Shown here piece by piece: positions 1-6,646 of a stretch of 9,022 nucleotides of DNA; the stretch's first letter is position 1, and each line of letters begins with the position of its first letter. A program made the position numbers and the translations under genes. The stretch comes from Dehalococcoidia bacterium. GTDB lineage: Bacteria; Chloroflexota; Dehalococcoidia; Dehalococcoidales; Fen-1064. Under the pieces are notes generated by a model. That model was not told the origin of the DNA. It made no database searches and worked only from the letters and a program-made list of their open reading frames with translations. The stretch covers positions 9,209-18,230 of the forward strand of contig PMCB01000048.1 of the NCBI GenBank assembly GCA_003153955.1, in the 5' to 3' direction.

Positions 1-71
1 GAGAATATCGATTCGATTTCGCTGTTGGTCAGGTCGTCGATGGTGATTAAGTCCCTATTCTTTAAGTCCAT
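1..71 (-). CDS. pyrB: Aspartate carbamoyltransferase catalytic chain, N-terminal fragment (runs off the left edge)
   Basis: Only the first 23 codons are inside the window. They read [20 protein letters not shown] and then SIF. The motif 'L-I-x-I-D-D-L-x-x-x-E-I' is typical of the N-terminus of aspartate carbamoyltransferase, which condenses carbamoyl phosphate and aspartate in the second step of pyrimidine synthesis. The ATG lies at 71-69 and is preceded by a strong Shine-Dalgarno AGGGAGG at 83-77 with 5 nt spacing; this ribosome site lies inside pyrR. The first 17 bases overlap the end of pyrR, so the two are very probably co-transcribed and translationally coupled. A pyrR-pyrB order is a common pyr operon arrangement and supports the call. 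The catalytic carbamoyl-phosphate-binding motif lies outside the window, so identity rests on the short N-terminus plus context. Confidence 0.82.
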   Translation of the reverse strand, partial: MDLKNRDLITIDDLTNSEIESIF

Positions 72-642
72 TTTTGCCTCCCTGCACTCCATTTTGATTG
101 GTTTTCACGGGGGGTGGGCTGATAATCGCGACTTCATCGAGGCCGTCTGTTTCTTTGAGTTTGACGGCGATTGCTTCGTCATGGCCGCTGGGTACATTTT
201 TCCCGACGTAGTCCGCCCGGATTGGCAGTTCGCGGTGACCGCGGTCGATCAGGACGATCAATTGAATGGATTGGGGGCGCCCCAAATCGATGATGCCGTC
301 CATCGCGGCGCGGATGCTGCGCCCGGTATAGAGCACATCGTCCACGACGATGACTGATTTGCCGACGATGCTGAAAGGAATTTCGGTGCGGGTTACTTTA
401 GGCGGGACATCGTGCTGCACGTCGTCCCGGTAGGGGAAAATATCCAGCGCCCCGACGGGTACGGCGGTCTGACTGTAATTTTGGATGTTCTGCGCCAGCC
501 GCCTGGCCAGCGGCACGCCGCGGGTATACATCCCGATGAGCACAATATTATCCAGCGATTTGCTCCGCTCGATGATTTCATGGGCGATGCGGGCCAGCGT
601 CCGCCGGATATCTTCTTCGGTCATCAGGACTTTTTCGGGCAT
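55..642 (-). CDS. pyrR: Bifunctional pyr operon attenuation protein / uracil phosphoribosyltransferase PyrR
   Basis: The 195-residue protein senses UMP/UTP and binds the pyr mRNA leader to favour termination; family members also have uracil phosphoribosyltransferase activity. It has the family N-terminus ([15 protein letters not shown] near residues 8-22), the T-R-G-V-P-L-A segment at 40-46, and the type I phosphoribosyltransferase PRPP loop [11 protein letters not shown] at 97-107. It then has [10 protein letters not shown] at 131-140, a conserved PyrR stretch. The length slightly exceeds the usual ~180 residues because of a polar Asn/Gly/Lys tail of about 14 residues. The DNA encoding that tail also contains the pyrB ribosome site. 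The ATG at 642 is chosen because GAGAGG sits 7 nt upstream and family alignment fits this N-terminus. A PyrR-type attenuator directly precedes the gene, indicating autoregulation. Confidence 0.96.
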   Translation of the reverse strand: MPEKVLMTEEDIRRTLARIAHEIIERSKSLDNIVLIGMYTRGVPLARRLAQNIQNYSQTAVPVGALDIFPYRDDVQHDVPPKVTRTEIPFSIVGKSVIVVDDVLYTGRSIRAAMDGIIDLGRPQSIQLIVLIDRGHRELPIRADYVGKNVPSGHDEAIAVKLKETDGLDEVAIISPPPVKTNQNGVQGGKNGLKE

Positions 643-677
643 AAAAAAACCTCTCGCCGTGGATGTGGCAAGAGGTT
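643..677 (-). terminator. Intrinsic terminator of the pyr leader, overlapping the pyrR Shine-Dalgarno
   Basis: Read on the minus strand, AACCTCTTGCC (677-667) pairs with GGCGAGAGGTT (658-648) through 11 pairs including one T-G wobble. The loop is 8 nt, and a run of seven T (649-643) ends exactly at the pyrR ATG. The 3' arm contains GAGAGG (655-650), the only credible pyrR ribosome site. The T run is therefore also the spacer between ribosome site and start. The hairpin can thus both end transcription and hide the ribosome site. Confidence 0.9.
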
Positions 678-698
678 CGTGTTTCGGACTCTGTCTTT

Positions 699-731
699 CC
701 CCTTACCAGTCTCACGGGACTAGCTTAAAGG
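699..731 (-). promoter_or_regulatory. PyrR-binding RNA hairpin (anti-antiterminator) of the pyr leader
   Basis: On the minus strand the leader reads CCTTTAAGCTAGTCCC (731-716) and then GTGAGACTGGTAAGG (715-701). This matches the known PyrR site pattern: a lower CCTT/AAGG stem, an internal loop, and an upper stem AGTC/GACT closed by a loop with the conserved C-x-G-x-G-A region. Its 3' side, GGTAAGGGG (707-699), can instead pair over 9 bases (two wobbles) with CCTCTTGCC (675-667), the 5' arm of the terminator. Binding of PyrR-UMP would hold the hairpin shown and free the terminator. There is a single site in a leader of about 93 nt. Confidence 0.9.
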
Positions 732-741
732 CTCTGGTATC

Positions 742-770
742 ATATTAGCAGACGGGAAAAGGGATTACAA
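742..770 (-). promoter_or_regulatory. pyr operon promoter (sigma-70/A type, extended -10, AT-rich upstream element)
   Basis: The minus strand has -35 TTGTAA (770-765), a 17-nt spacer and -10 TAATAT (747-742), with TG one base before the -10 box (extended -10). Transcription would start near 735, a few bases before the PyrR hairpin. Just upstream of the -35, a 15-base AT palindrome, TTAAAATAATTTTAA at 779-793, is placed where an UP element would lie. The site was assigned from sequence only. Confidence 0.78.
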
Positions 771-810
771 GGGAAATTTTAAAATAATTTTAACCGAGTT
801 GATTTGCTAA

Positions 811-1134
811 TTATTCGATTCCTAATTGTATTTTTACGGCTTCTGCCACTTTATTCAGGTCTTCCCGGGATAAGACCGCCGCGCGCCGGTAAAGTCGTTC
901 TTTGCTGACGGTCGTGAGCTGGTCGGCCATTGCCTTGTTTTCCTTCCCTTCAAAATTAACAACTGTTTCACTGGGATATAATTTTCCTGTTTTGCTGCTC
1001 AGCGGAACAACCTGCACCCTGTTCAGGACTTTGTTCGAGGCATTATTGCTGATAATGACCGCCGGCCGCTTTTTCCGGATTTCGCCGCCGATTGAAGGGT
1101 CGAAATTAACCCACCAGATTTCACCCCTTAGCAT
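811..1134 (-). CDS. mazF: MazF/PemK-family endoribonuclease toxin
   Basis: This is a 107-residue toxin of the type II MazF/PemK fold, a family that cleaves RNA at short sequence motifs. Recognisable elements are the N-terminal R-G-E-I-W-W-V-N-F-D-P beta strand (residues 3-13), the E-I-R-K-K-R-P-A-V-I-I-S segment that carries the conserved arginine, V-V-P-L-S-S in the middle, and the C-terminal D-Q-L-T-T-V-S-K-E-R-L motif. The start is placed at ATG 1134-1132, just before R-G-E-I-W-W. This gives the usual length, a GAGG about 10 nt upstream and a 14-base overlap with the antitoxin. The open frame continues upstream to 1194, but that part is antisense to the family and overlaps the antitoxin much further. 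It is co-transcribed with the antitoxin. No intrinsic terminator is seen between its stop and the pyr promoter, so readthrough into pyrR is possible. Confidence 0.93.
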   Translation of the reverse strand: MLRGEIWWVNFDPSIGGEIRKKRPAVIISNNASNKVLNRVQVVPLSSKTGKLYPSETVVNFEGKENKAMADQLTTVSKERLYRRAAVLSREDLNKVAEAVKIQLGIE

Positions 1135-1375
1135 TTTCAAAATCCTCGATGGTATTTTCCGCCCATTCCAGCGCTTCTTTCTCGCGCTGTTCATCGCTCG
1201 CCATCGCCCGGTATCCCGCCTCCAATTCGGCTTCTAATCTCTTTTTCGCCAGTTCTTCCAGGCAGGAGGCGACTACTTTACTGCGGCTGGTTTTTCTTTC
1301 TTTCGCCACTTTATCGGCCATTTTTACGAGCTCCGACGGTACGCTCACGGTGACTTTGACAACTTGTATAGTCAT
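1121..1375 (-). CDS. Ribbon-helix-helix antitoxin of the MazEF-type pair
   Basis: The 84-residue protein starts M-T-I-Q-V-V-K-V-T-V-S-V-P-S-E-L. This beta strand followed by a helix is characteristic of ribbon-helix-helix (MetJ/Arc, CopG-like) DNA-binding proteins. The next helix pair (roughly residues 13-45, ending in V-V-A-S-C-L-E-E-L) completes the fold. The C-terminal part is strongly charged (E, D, K, R), as expected of a flexible toxin-neutralising tail. The ATG at 1375-1373 is preferred over one 30 bases upstream because AAGGAG lies 7 nt before it and the longer N-terminus would add only non-conserved residues. It overlaps the MazF gene by 14 bases. It resembles the RHH antitoxins that pair with Gram-positive MazF toxins, and should bind the toxin and repress its own promoter, where palindromes are present. 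Confidence 0.88.
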   Translation of the reverse strand: MTIQVVKVTVSVPSELVKMADKVAKERKTSRSKVVASCLEELAKKRLEAELEAGYRAMASDEQREKEALEWAENTIEDFENAKG

Positions 1376-1385
1376 ACTATTTCTC

Positions 1386-1400
1386 CTTAACAATGTTAAG
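1386..1400. repeat. Second perfect inverted repeat, over the antitoxin ribosome site
   Basis: CTTAAC-AAT-GTTAAG has perfect 6-base arms and a 3-base centre. Its minus-strand 3' arm shares AAG with the antitoxin Shine-Dalgarno AAGGAG. It starts right at the predicted 5' end of the mRNA, so it may act as a second DNA operator or as a 5' RNA hairpin lowering translation. Confidence 0.55.
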
Positions 1401-1407
1401 TACAATT

Positions 1408-1436
1408 ATCATACCAACGGTATGAACAATTGTCAA
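1408..1436 (-). promoter_or_regulatory. Toxin-antitoxin operon promoter
   Basis: The minus strand shows a perfect -35 TTGACA (1436-1431), a 17-nt spacer and -10 TATGAT (1413-1408). Transcription would start near 1401, leaving a leader of about 25 nt before the antitoxin ATG. The near-consensus boxes predict a strong promoter that needs repression. Confidence 0.82.
1410..1424. promoter_or_regulatory. Probable antitoxin operator: perfect inverted repeat between -35 and -10
   Basis: CATACC-AAC-GGTATG is a perfect 6-base inverted repeat with a 3-base centre. It lies in the spacer and overlaps the -10 box of the toxin-antitoxin promoter. Occupancy by an RHH dimer pair would block polymerase. The position is seen directly; the binding protein is inferred from how such operons are normally autoregulated. 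Confidence 0.65.
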
Positions 1437-1447
1437 TGTCCATATCC

Positions 1448-1467
1448 ATACCGACGAAAGCCGGTAT
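1448..1467. repeat. Palindromic intergenic repeat fragment
   Basis: ATACCG and CGGTAT arms flank ACGAAAGC, followed by TCCAGTG. The layout resembles the common dispersed intergenic palindrome of the type 'cattCCCG-cgaaag-CGGGaatccag', here with altered but compensatory arm bases. It probably is a degenerate copy of such a repeat. The rest of 1438-1640 is AT-rich and holds no gene or clear mfd terminator that I can see. Confidence 0.45.
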
Positions 1468-1640
1468 CCAGTGTTTATTCAGAATGTTTGATGGGAAAAC
1501 CGATTATTTCCCGATATTTGATAATTTGAACTTTGAATTTGCCGAAGGTCCTTTAATTTTAAGAAGGATAAATATTTCGGTATTAGATATTAGTGCTTAT
1601 TGAGAACTTGATTCTTGTATCTTGATTATTAAAATAGGTT

Positions 1641-4600
1641 TTATCCCATTGCGTTGATGATTTCTTCCAACATCACGCGCCACCCCTTCCCCGGCTGCCG
1701 CAGGCTCATCCTGAGCTGGCTGTTCCCCAGTTTTACGCCTTCCCGGTAAAAACGCGCCAGCTTCTTCTTGTCAAGCTGCATACCGGCAAATAGCTGGATG
1801 ATTATCTCGCCGTCCAGATTGGAAATTGATTCGATGCCGCGGTCTTTGGCCACAACCCGGATTTTCAGGATATAGAGCAGGTTTTCCACTTCTTTGGGGG
1901 GCACCCCGAAACGGTCGTTCAATTCCTGCTCCAGGTTGGGGATTTGCTTCAACTCGGAAATATCCGCCATCCGCTGGTAAAGTTCCAGCCTCGTTACCAT
2001 ATCGTCGACATATTCTTCGGGAATCAATGCCGATAACGGCAAATCGATGGTGGGCGGCGGCAGTTTGGAGGTGCTCGGCGTCTGGATCACGCCGCTCTTT
2101 TGCATTTTCAATTTTTCCACGGCTGTGGCCAGCATTTGGCTGTAAAGGTTGAATCCGACCGCGCTGATTTGTCCGCTCTGTCTCATGCCCAGCAGCGTGC
2201 CCGCACCCCTGATTTCCAGGTCTTTCATGGCGATACTGAATCCCGCGCCCAGTTCCGTGGCTTCATAAATTGTCCGCAGCCTCTTTTCTGCCACCGGAGT
2301 CAGCCTCTTGCCTTTATCGAACAATAAATAGGCGTAAGCCAGCGTCGCCCCGCGTCCTACCCGGCCCCGCAGCTGGTGCAGCTGTGTCAGCCCGAAACGG
2401 TCCGCCTGATTGATTATCATTGTGTTCACATTGGGCATATCCAGACCGGATTCGATGATCGTGCTGCAGACCAGCACGTCAGCCTTGCCCTGCATGAATT
2501 CCGTGGTAACTTTTTCCAGCCCGCCCTCCGGCATTTGGCCGTGTCCGACGCACACCCTCGCTTCGGGGATAAGGTGCCGCAGTTTATCGGCGATGATTTC
2601 GATGCTCTGTACGCGGTTGTGTACAAAGAAGACCTGTCCGCCGCGTTCCAGTTCCCGCAGCACCGCTTCCCGGATTAACCGTTCGTCGTATTCTGCGACA
2701 TAAGTCCGGACGGGCAGGCGGTCTTCCGGCGGTGTTTCCATCGTGCTCATGTCCCTTACACCAACCAGTGACATATGCAAGGTGCGCGGAATCGGCGTTG
2801 CGCTCAGCGTCAGCACGTCTACTTCCTGCCTCATTTTTTTCAAAAATTCTTTATGTACGACCCCGAAGCGCTGCTCTTCATCGATAATCAATAATCCCAG
2901 ATTTTTAAATTGGACATCTTTTTGAATCAGCCGGTGCGTGCCGATGCAGATATCGACGGTGCCTTCCGCTAATCTTTTTATCACGTCCGCCTGTTCTTTA
3001 TGGCTGCGGAAACGGCTGAGCGATTCTATTTTCATCGGAAATGCTTTCATTCTCTCGGAGAATGTGGCGTAATGCTGCTGCGCCAGAACCGTTGTCGGTA
3101 CCAGCACCGCGACCTGTTTGCCGTCGATTACGGCTTTAAACGCCGCCCGGATTGCCACTTCGGTCTTGCCGTAGCCGACGTCGCCGCATATCAGCCGGTC
3201 CATCGGTTTGCTTTTCTCCATATCCGCTTTGATTTCCTGCTGGGCCGTAATTTGGTCGGGGGTTTCGATATAAGGGAAAGAAGCCTCCAATTCCCGCTGC
3301 CAGATGGTATCTCTGGAAAAGGCGAAACCCGGCACGACTTCGCGGCTGGCATATAAATCCAATAAATCTTCGGCCACTTCCTCGACCGCTTCTTTGACCT
3401 TTTCTTTGGTGTGCGCCCATTCCTGTCCGCCTAAACGGCTGAGCGTGGGCGGTGTTTCCCCGCCGCCGACGTAGCGGCTGACCCTGTCCACCTGGTCGGT
3501 CGGCACGAAAAGCTTGTCCCCGCCGGCGTACTGCAGAATCAGGAATTCTCTGTCCATGTCGCAATTGCGGATGACCGTAAATCCATAAAATTTCCCGATG
3601 CCGTGTTCGATATGCACCACATAATCGTCGGGCTGGATATCCGCGAATATTTTGTGCCGGGCTACCAGCCTTTTCTTCTGCAGGCGCTGCTGCTTGGTGA
3701 AGCCGAAAATTTCCGCATCGGTAAAAAGGTGGGTATCACGCAGGCTCCAACCGGAATTGAGCAGGCCCTGCAGCAGAATCAAAGAACCCGGCTGCGGCGT
3801 CTGTTTAATTTCGGTCAGCACAGGCGCGATGATGTCCTCTTCGCCGAGCAATTCGGAGAGGCGGTTGGCCTGATGCGTGACCAGGATGACGCGTTCTTTG
3901 TCCGCCAGCATCTGCTTGATTTTCGCGATGAAGGTCGGCAGTTGTCCGCCGTAGCTTGGCAGCGTTTTAAAATCGAGGTGATGCACCGCTGCTTTTTCCG
4001 ACATTCCCAGTTCAGACAAAATCAACTGCGGCATTTTCTGCAGCGCCGGTGCCATTTCGTCCCAGCTAAAATAAGGCTTAGGGAAATTGACCGGCAGTTC
4101 GCCCTGAGCCTGCCGGCCTCTGTAGATTTCCACCGCTTTGTTGTCAAAATCCTCGACGGTGCGCTGGACGCTGAGCGGCTCGTCGATAATCAGCAGGGTG
4201 TTTTCCGGCAGGTAAGACAGGAGGCTGTCCCGGTTAAACAGCGGGGCATAAAACTCTTTGCTCACGGTTTTTTGTCCGCGGTAAAGCTCTTCCATTTCTT
4301 TGGCGAATGTCTGGCGGAATTCTTCGGTGCAGTTGTTGAAATCGAGGGTTTTTAAAATATCTTCGGGCTGTGGACCATTTTCGGCGAAAGGCGCCGTTAA
4401 CTCCGTGGCGGGTCCGATATTGATTGAGGGAACTCTTCTCACCGAACGCTGATTCGTCGGGTCGTAAAGCCGGATGCTTTCCACGATGTTCCCGAAAAAT
4501 TCCAGTCTGGCCGGCAGTTCGCCGGTCGGCGGGAAGATGTCGATAATACCGCCGCGTTTGCTCATTGTACCCGGAATTTCCACTGTGCTTTCGACGGTAT

Positions 4601-5108
4601 AGCCCAGCGATTGCCAGCGTTTCATCAGCAGCATCGGGTCGTAATTTGCCTCTTCCCTGATCGTGTGGAAGTAAGCGGCAAAGTCGGTAAATGAGGCAGT
4701 TTTCTGAATCAATGCGGTAGCCGGGATGACTGCCAGCGGTAAAGTTTTGCCGTTACGGGCATTGGCCAGTGCGGACAACACCCGCAGGCGTTCCAGTTCC
4801 GTGGGTAAATCGGAAACGATGCGTTCGTAAGGCAGCGCATCGGCTTCCGGCATCAGTTTGACCTCGTCGGAATGGCTCCAGAGGCTGATCTGTTCGTACA
4901 ATTTGCGGGACTCTTCGGCATGGGCGGTAATCACCACAATCGGCCGTTTCAATGTCTGATAAAGCGCCGCGATCAGATAAGGCCGGGCCGCCTCGATGAC
5001 ATCCGCTTTGGATAAGGCGTTTTTTTGCCGCAGCTCATCCACAAGCTTGCCGTAATCCGGTACCTCGTTGATTAAATTCAATAATTTTGAAAGGTTTAAT
5101 GTTTCCAT
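1641..5108 (-). CDS. mfd: Transcription-repair coupling factor Mfd
   Basis: This is a full-length 1155-residue Mfd, close to the family's usual ~1150. Mfd is an ATP-driven DNA translocase that removes RNA polymerase stalled at lesions and recruits UvrA. In order: an N-terminal UvrB-like part with [10 protein letters not shown] at 185-194; the RNA-polymerase-interacting CarD-like domain beginning [11 protein letters not shown] at 495-505; RecG-like helicase lobe 1 with Walker [10 protein letters not shown] at 642-650 and D-E-E-Q at 743-746; S-A-T-P-I-P-R-T at 769-776; lobe 2 with motif [12 protein letters not shown] at 911-920; and the C-terminal TRCF domain at about 1020-1115. The N-terminal module lacks a Walker A, as usual for Mfd. 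ATG at 5108 was chosen; an in-frame TTG at 5117 adds three residues, and neither has a strong ribosome site. It appears monocistronic. Confidence 0.97.
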   Translation of the reverse strand: METLNLSKLLNLINEVPDYGKLVDELRQKNALSKADVIEAARPYLIAALYQTLKRPIVVITAHAEESRKLYEQISLWSHSDEVKLMPEADALPYERIVSDLPTELERLRVLSALANARNGKTLPLAVIPATALIQKTASFTDFAAYFHTIREEANYDPMLLMKRWQSLGYTVESTVEIPGTMSKRGGIIDIFPPTGELPARLEFFGNIVESIRLYDPTNQRSVRRVPSINIGPATELTAPFAENGPQPEDILKTLDFNNCTEEFRQTFAKEMEELYRGQKTVSKEFYAPLFNRDSLLSYLPENTLLIIDEPLSVQRTVEDFDNKAVEIYRGRQAQGELPVNFPKPYFSWDEMAPALQKMPQLILSELGMSEKAAVHHLDFKTLPSYGGQLPTFIAKIKQMLADKERVILVTHQANRLSELLGEEDIIAPVLTEIKQTPQPGSLILLQGLLNSGWSLRDTHLFTDAEIFGFTKQQRLQKKRLVARHKIFADIQPDDYVVHIEHGIGKFYGFTVIRNCDMDREFLILQYAGGDKLFVPTDQVDRVSRYVGGGETPPTLSRLGGQEWAHTKEKVKEAVEEVAEDLLDLYASREVVPGFAFSRDTIWQRELEASFPYIETPDQITAQQEIKADMEKSKPMDRLICGDVGYGKTEVAIRAAFKAVIDGKQVAVLVPTTVLAQQHYATFSERMKAFPMKIESLSRFRSHKEQADVIKRLAEGTVDICIGTHRLIQKDVQFKNLGLLIIDEEQRFGVVHKEFLKKMRQEVDVLTLSATPIPRTLHMSLVGVRDMSTMETPPEDRLPVRTYVAEYDERLIREAVLRELERGGQVFFVHNRVQSIEIIADKLRHLIPEARVCVGHGQMPEGGLEKVTTEFMQGKADVLVCSTIIESGLDMPNVNTMIINQADRFGLTQLHQLRGRVGRGATLAYAYLLFDKGKRLTPVAEKRLRTIYEATELGAGFSIAMKDLEIRGAGTLLGMRQSGQISAVGFNLYSQMLATAVEKLKMQKSGVIQTPSTSKLPPPTIDLPLSALIPEEYVDDMVTRLELYQRMADISELKQIPNLEQELNDRFGVPPKEVENLLYILKIRVVAKDRGIESISNLDGEIIIQLFAGMQLDKKKLARFYREGVKLGNSQLRMSLRQPGKGWRVMLEEIINAMG

Positions 5109-5123
5109 ATTTCTCAATCGCCA

Positions 5124-5212
5124 TTCTGAAGTTACGCAATACCTGAAGAATCTCCAACCCTATTCAGTTGTCAGGAAGATACTTCACTATGCTGAGCGTA
5201 GCAATCTCTCGT
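5124..5212. repeat. Degenerate dispersed-repeat fragments upstream of mfd
   Basis: Two stretches, CATTCTGAAGTTACG...GAAGAATCTCC starting near 5126 and CTATGCTGAGCGTAGCAATC near 5188-5207, resemble the widespread intergenic repeat core 'cattctgagcgtagcgaagaatctc'. The second contains a small hairpin CTATGC-TGA-GCGTAG with one G-T pair. No gene is seen here. A weak minus-strand promoter (TTGCTA, 17 nt, TATCTT) for mfd may lie in the second copy, but it is not convincing. Confidence 0.35.
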
Positions 5213-5244
5213 GTGACGTAAATATCCCTTATTATTAAACGTCT

Positions 5245-5275
5245 TAAGGGGCTAGCCGAACCGGACTAGCCCTTA
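5245..5275. repeat. Strong GC-rich hairpin between the divergent mfd and proB genes
   Basis: GGGCTAG (5249-5255) pairs perfectly with CTAGCCC (5266-5272). The stem extends inward by CCG/CGG with one bulged A and outward by TAA/TTA with one bulged G. Neither side is followed by a T run, so it is not a standard terminator. It sits a few bases upstream of the predicted proB -35 region. Its function is unknown. Confidence 0.6.
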
Positions 5276-5279
5276 CAAG

Positions 5280-5308
5280 TTCATTTTAACATAATCCTGT
5301 GATATAAT
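5280..5308 (+). promoter_or_regulatory. proB promoter with extended -10
   Basis: A perfect TATAAT at 5303-5308 is preceded by TG one base upstream (TGATATAAT). The -35 hexamer at the right distance, TTCATT (5280-5285), is poor, as often tolerated with an extended -10. The start would be near 5315, giving a leader of about 110 nt that contains a hairpin repeat. Confidence 0.72.
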
Positions 5309-5356
5309 GGCACTGAAAATACAGTACAACGGCATATGGTAAATCATCTCCAATTT

Positions 5357-5391
5357 TCCTCTCCCTAGAGGGGAGAGGATCAAGGTGAGGG
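5357..5391. repeat. Palindromic repeat in the proB leader
   Basis: TCCTCTCCC (5357-5365) and GGGAGAGGA (5371-5379) form a perfect 9-base inverted repeat with loop TAGAG, followed by TCAAGGTGAGGG. This matches the layout of a very common dispersed bacterial intergenic repeat ('ccctctccc...gggagaggg...ggtgaggg'). It lies in the untranslated leader, ending about 37 nt before proB. There is no T run, so it is not an obvious terminator. Confidence 0.6.
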
Positions 5392-5427
5392 TGAAAAAGG
5401 ACTCAACTGAATTCGGGTAAATCAACA

Positions 5428-6567
5428 ATGGCTAAAACAAAACTTGATTCTAATTTAACCTGCCGCCGCATCGTCGCTAAGTTCGGTACCAGCCTGTTGA
5501 CGGCCGGCAGCAACCGCCTTAACATCGAGCGCATGACCGACCTGGTGAACCAGATTGCGCAGCTCCACGACCGGGGCGTGGAAGTGGTCATTGTCACTTC
5601 CGGCGCCATCGCCGCCGGCCGCGAGCGCCTCGGTTTAACCAAAAAGGCCAAAGGTGTGGCGCTTAAACAGGTGCTGGCTTCCGTCGGACAGGGCCGTTTG
5701 ATGAATATCTACGAGCGCCTTTTTGAGGAGCACAATGTTACGGTCGGGCAGGCATTATTGACGAAATCAGTGCTGGTTGACCGCGCCGGTTACCTGAATA
5801 CCCGCAACACGCTGCTGGCTTCGCTGGAAATGGGCGTCATTCCGATTATCAATGAGAACGACGTCGTGGCCGTGGATGAAATCCGCGAAGCCCGCTTCGG
5901 CGATAACGATAACCTATCTGCCATGGTCGCCAATCTGATTGACGCCGACCTTTTATTTATCCTCACGGACATCAACGGCTTATATACCGCCGACCCCAAT
6001 AAAGACCCGTCCGCTAAAATGATTCCCTTGGTCGAGAAAATCGACGAGAAAATCGATAGCCTGGTTTCCGGTTCTGTCAGCGGCCTCGGCACCGGCGGCA
6101 TGGTCACCAAAATCGAAGCCGCCCGGCTGGCGACCGCTTCCGGGGTCACCGTGGTTATCGCCAACGGCAGTGAAAAAGATGTACTGCTGAAAGTCGCCGG
6201 CGGCAAAGCCTGCGGCACCCGTTTCCTGCCGGTTAAAAACAAACCGGACAGCCGCGAACGGTGGCTGCTTTCCGGGCTCAGCACCCACGGTAAATTGACC
6301 GTAGATGACGGCGCCGCTCTGGCCCTGAAAAAGAAAAGTTGCAGCCTGCTGGCGGCCGGTATTATCGAGGTGGACGGCGTTTTCCAGCGCGGCGACATCG
6401 TGGATATCTGCGACGTTAAAGGCCGTAAACTCGGCAGCGGCATCACCAATTACACCGCCGTCGAAGTGCAATCGATAAAAGGCGCCCAATCGGGGAATAT
6501 TACCGACTTGCTCGGCTATGATTCCGGTTCGGAAGTCGTGCACCGCAACAATCTGGTGATATTGTAG
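5428..6567 (+). CDS. proB: Glutamate 5-kinase (gamma-glutamyl kinase)
   Basis: The 379-residue enzyme phosphorylates glutamate to gamma-glutamyl phosphate, the first step of proline synthesis. The amino acid kinase domain (about 12-265) shows V-A-K-F-G-T-S at 16-22, S-G-A-I-A-A-G at 58-64, the substrate motif N-E-N-D at 142-145, F-G-D-N-D at 157-161, T-D-I-N-G-L-Y at 180-186 and G-T-G-G-M-x-T-K at 221-228. A C-terminal PUA domain (about 286-363) is present, giving the long form of ProB. ATG 5428 is the only usual start after an in-frame stop at 5392. The upstream ribosome site is weak (a poor TCGGG/GGT stretch). proA is not adjacent: the next gene is convergent, so this is a single-gene unit ended by the hairpin at 6580-6612. 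Confidence 0.97.
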   Translation: MAKTKLDSNLTCRRIVAKFGTSLLTAGSNRLNIERMTDLVNQIAQLHDRGVEVVIVTSGAIAAGRERLGLTKKAKGVALKQVLASVGQGRLMNIYERLFEEHNVTVGQALLTKSVLVDRAGYLNTRNTLLASLEMGVIPIINENDVVAVDEIREARFGDNDNLSAMVANLIDADLLFILTDINGLYTADPNKDPSAKMIPLVEKIDEKIDSLVSGSVSGLGTGGMVTKIEAARLATASGVTVVIANGSEKDVLLKVAGGKACGTRFLPVKNKPDSRERWLLSGLSTHGKLTVDDGAALALKKKSCSLLAAGIIEVDGVFQRGDIVDICDVKGRKLGSGITNYTAVEVQSIKGAQSGNITDLLGYDSGSEVVHRNNLVIL

Positions 6568-6579
6568 TCCCGGAAACAA

Positions 6580-6612
6580 AAAGACCCGCGTCTTAAAACG
6601 CAGGTCTTTCTT
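6580..6612. terminator. Bidirectional terminator between proB and the convergent zinc-ribbon gene
   Basis: AAAGACC (6580-6586) pairs with GGTCTTT (6603-6609), and GCGT (6588-6591) with ACGC (6598-6601), separated by one C-A mismatch, with a 6-nt loop. On the plus strand the stem runs into TTTCTT; on the minus strand into TTTTTGTTT. It therefore serves both convergent genes. Confidence 0.88.
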
Positions 6613-6646
6613 AATTATCGAATATCAAACCGCTAGCGATATGCCT

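Noticed and set aside
1135..1194. N-terminal extension of the MazF toxin
   Set aside because: The extra 20 residues are non-conserved, overlap the antitoxin much more, and the family N-terminus begins at R-G-E-I-W-W.
3603..4355. 250-codon open frame on the plus strand
   Set aside because: It lies antisense within mfd, has no family features or ribosome site, and the mfd protein is conserved throughout this part.
5109..5117. TTG start of mfd, three codons upstream of the ATG
   Set aside because: There is no better ribosome site before TTG than before ATG; the ATG is preferred by default, with little certainty.
5357..5379. Intrinsic terminator before proB
   Set aside because: The stem is perfect but lacks a T run on either strand and matches a common dispersed repeat instead.
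5316..5427. T-box or other amino-acid riboswitch in the proB leader
   Set aside because: No T-box signature (the GGGTGGNACCGCG type motif) or terminator hairpin with T run is found.
5790..6579. Two long minus-strand open frames opposite proB
   Set aside because: They are shadows of the proB coding frame, which carries all catalytic motifs.
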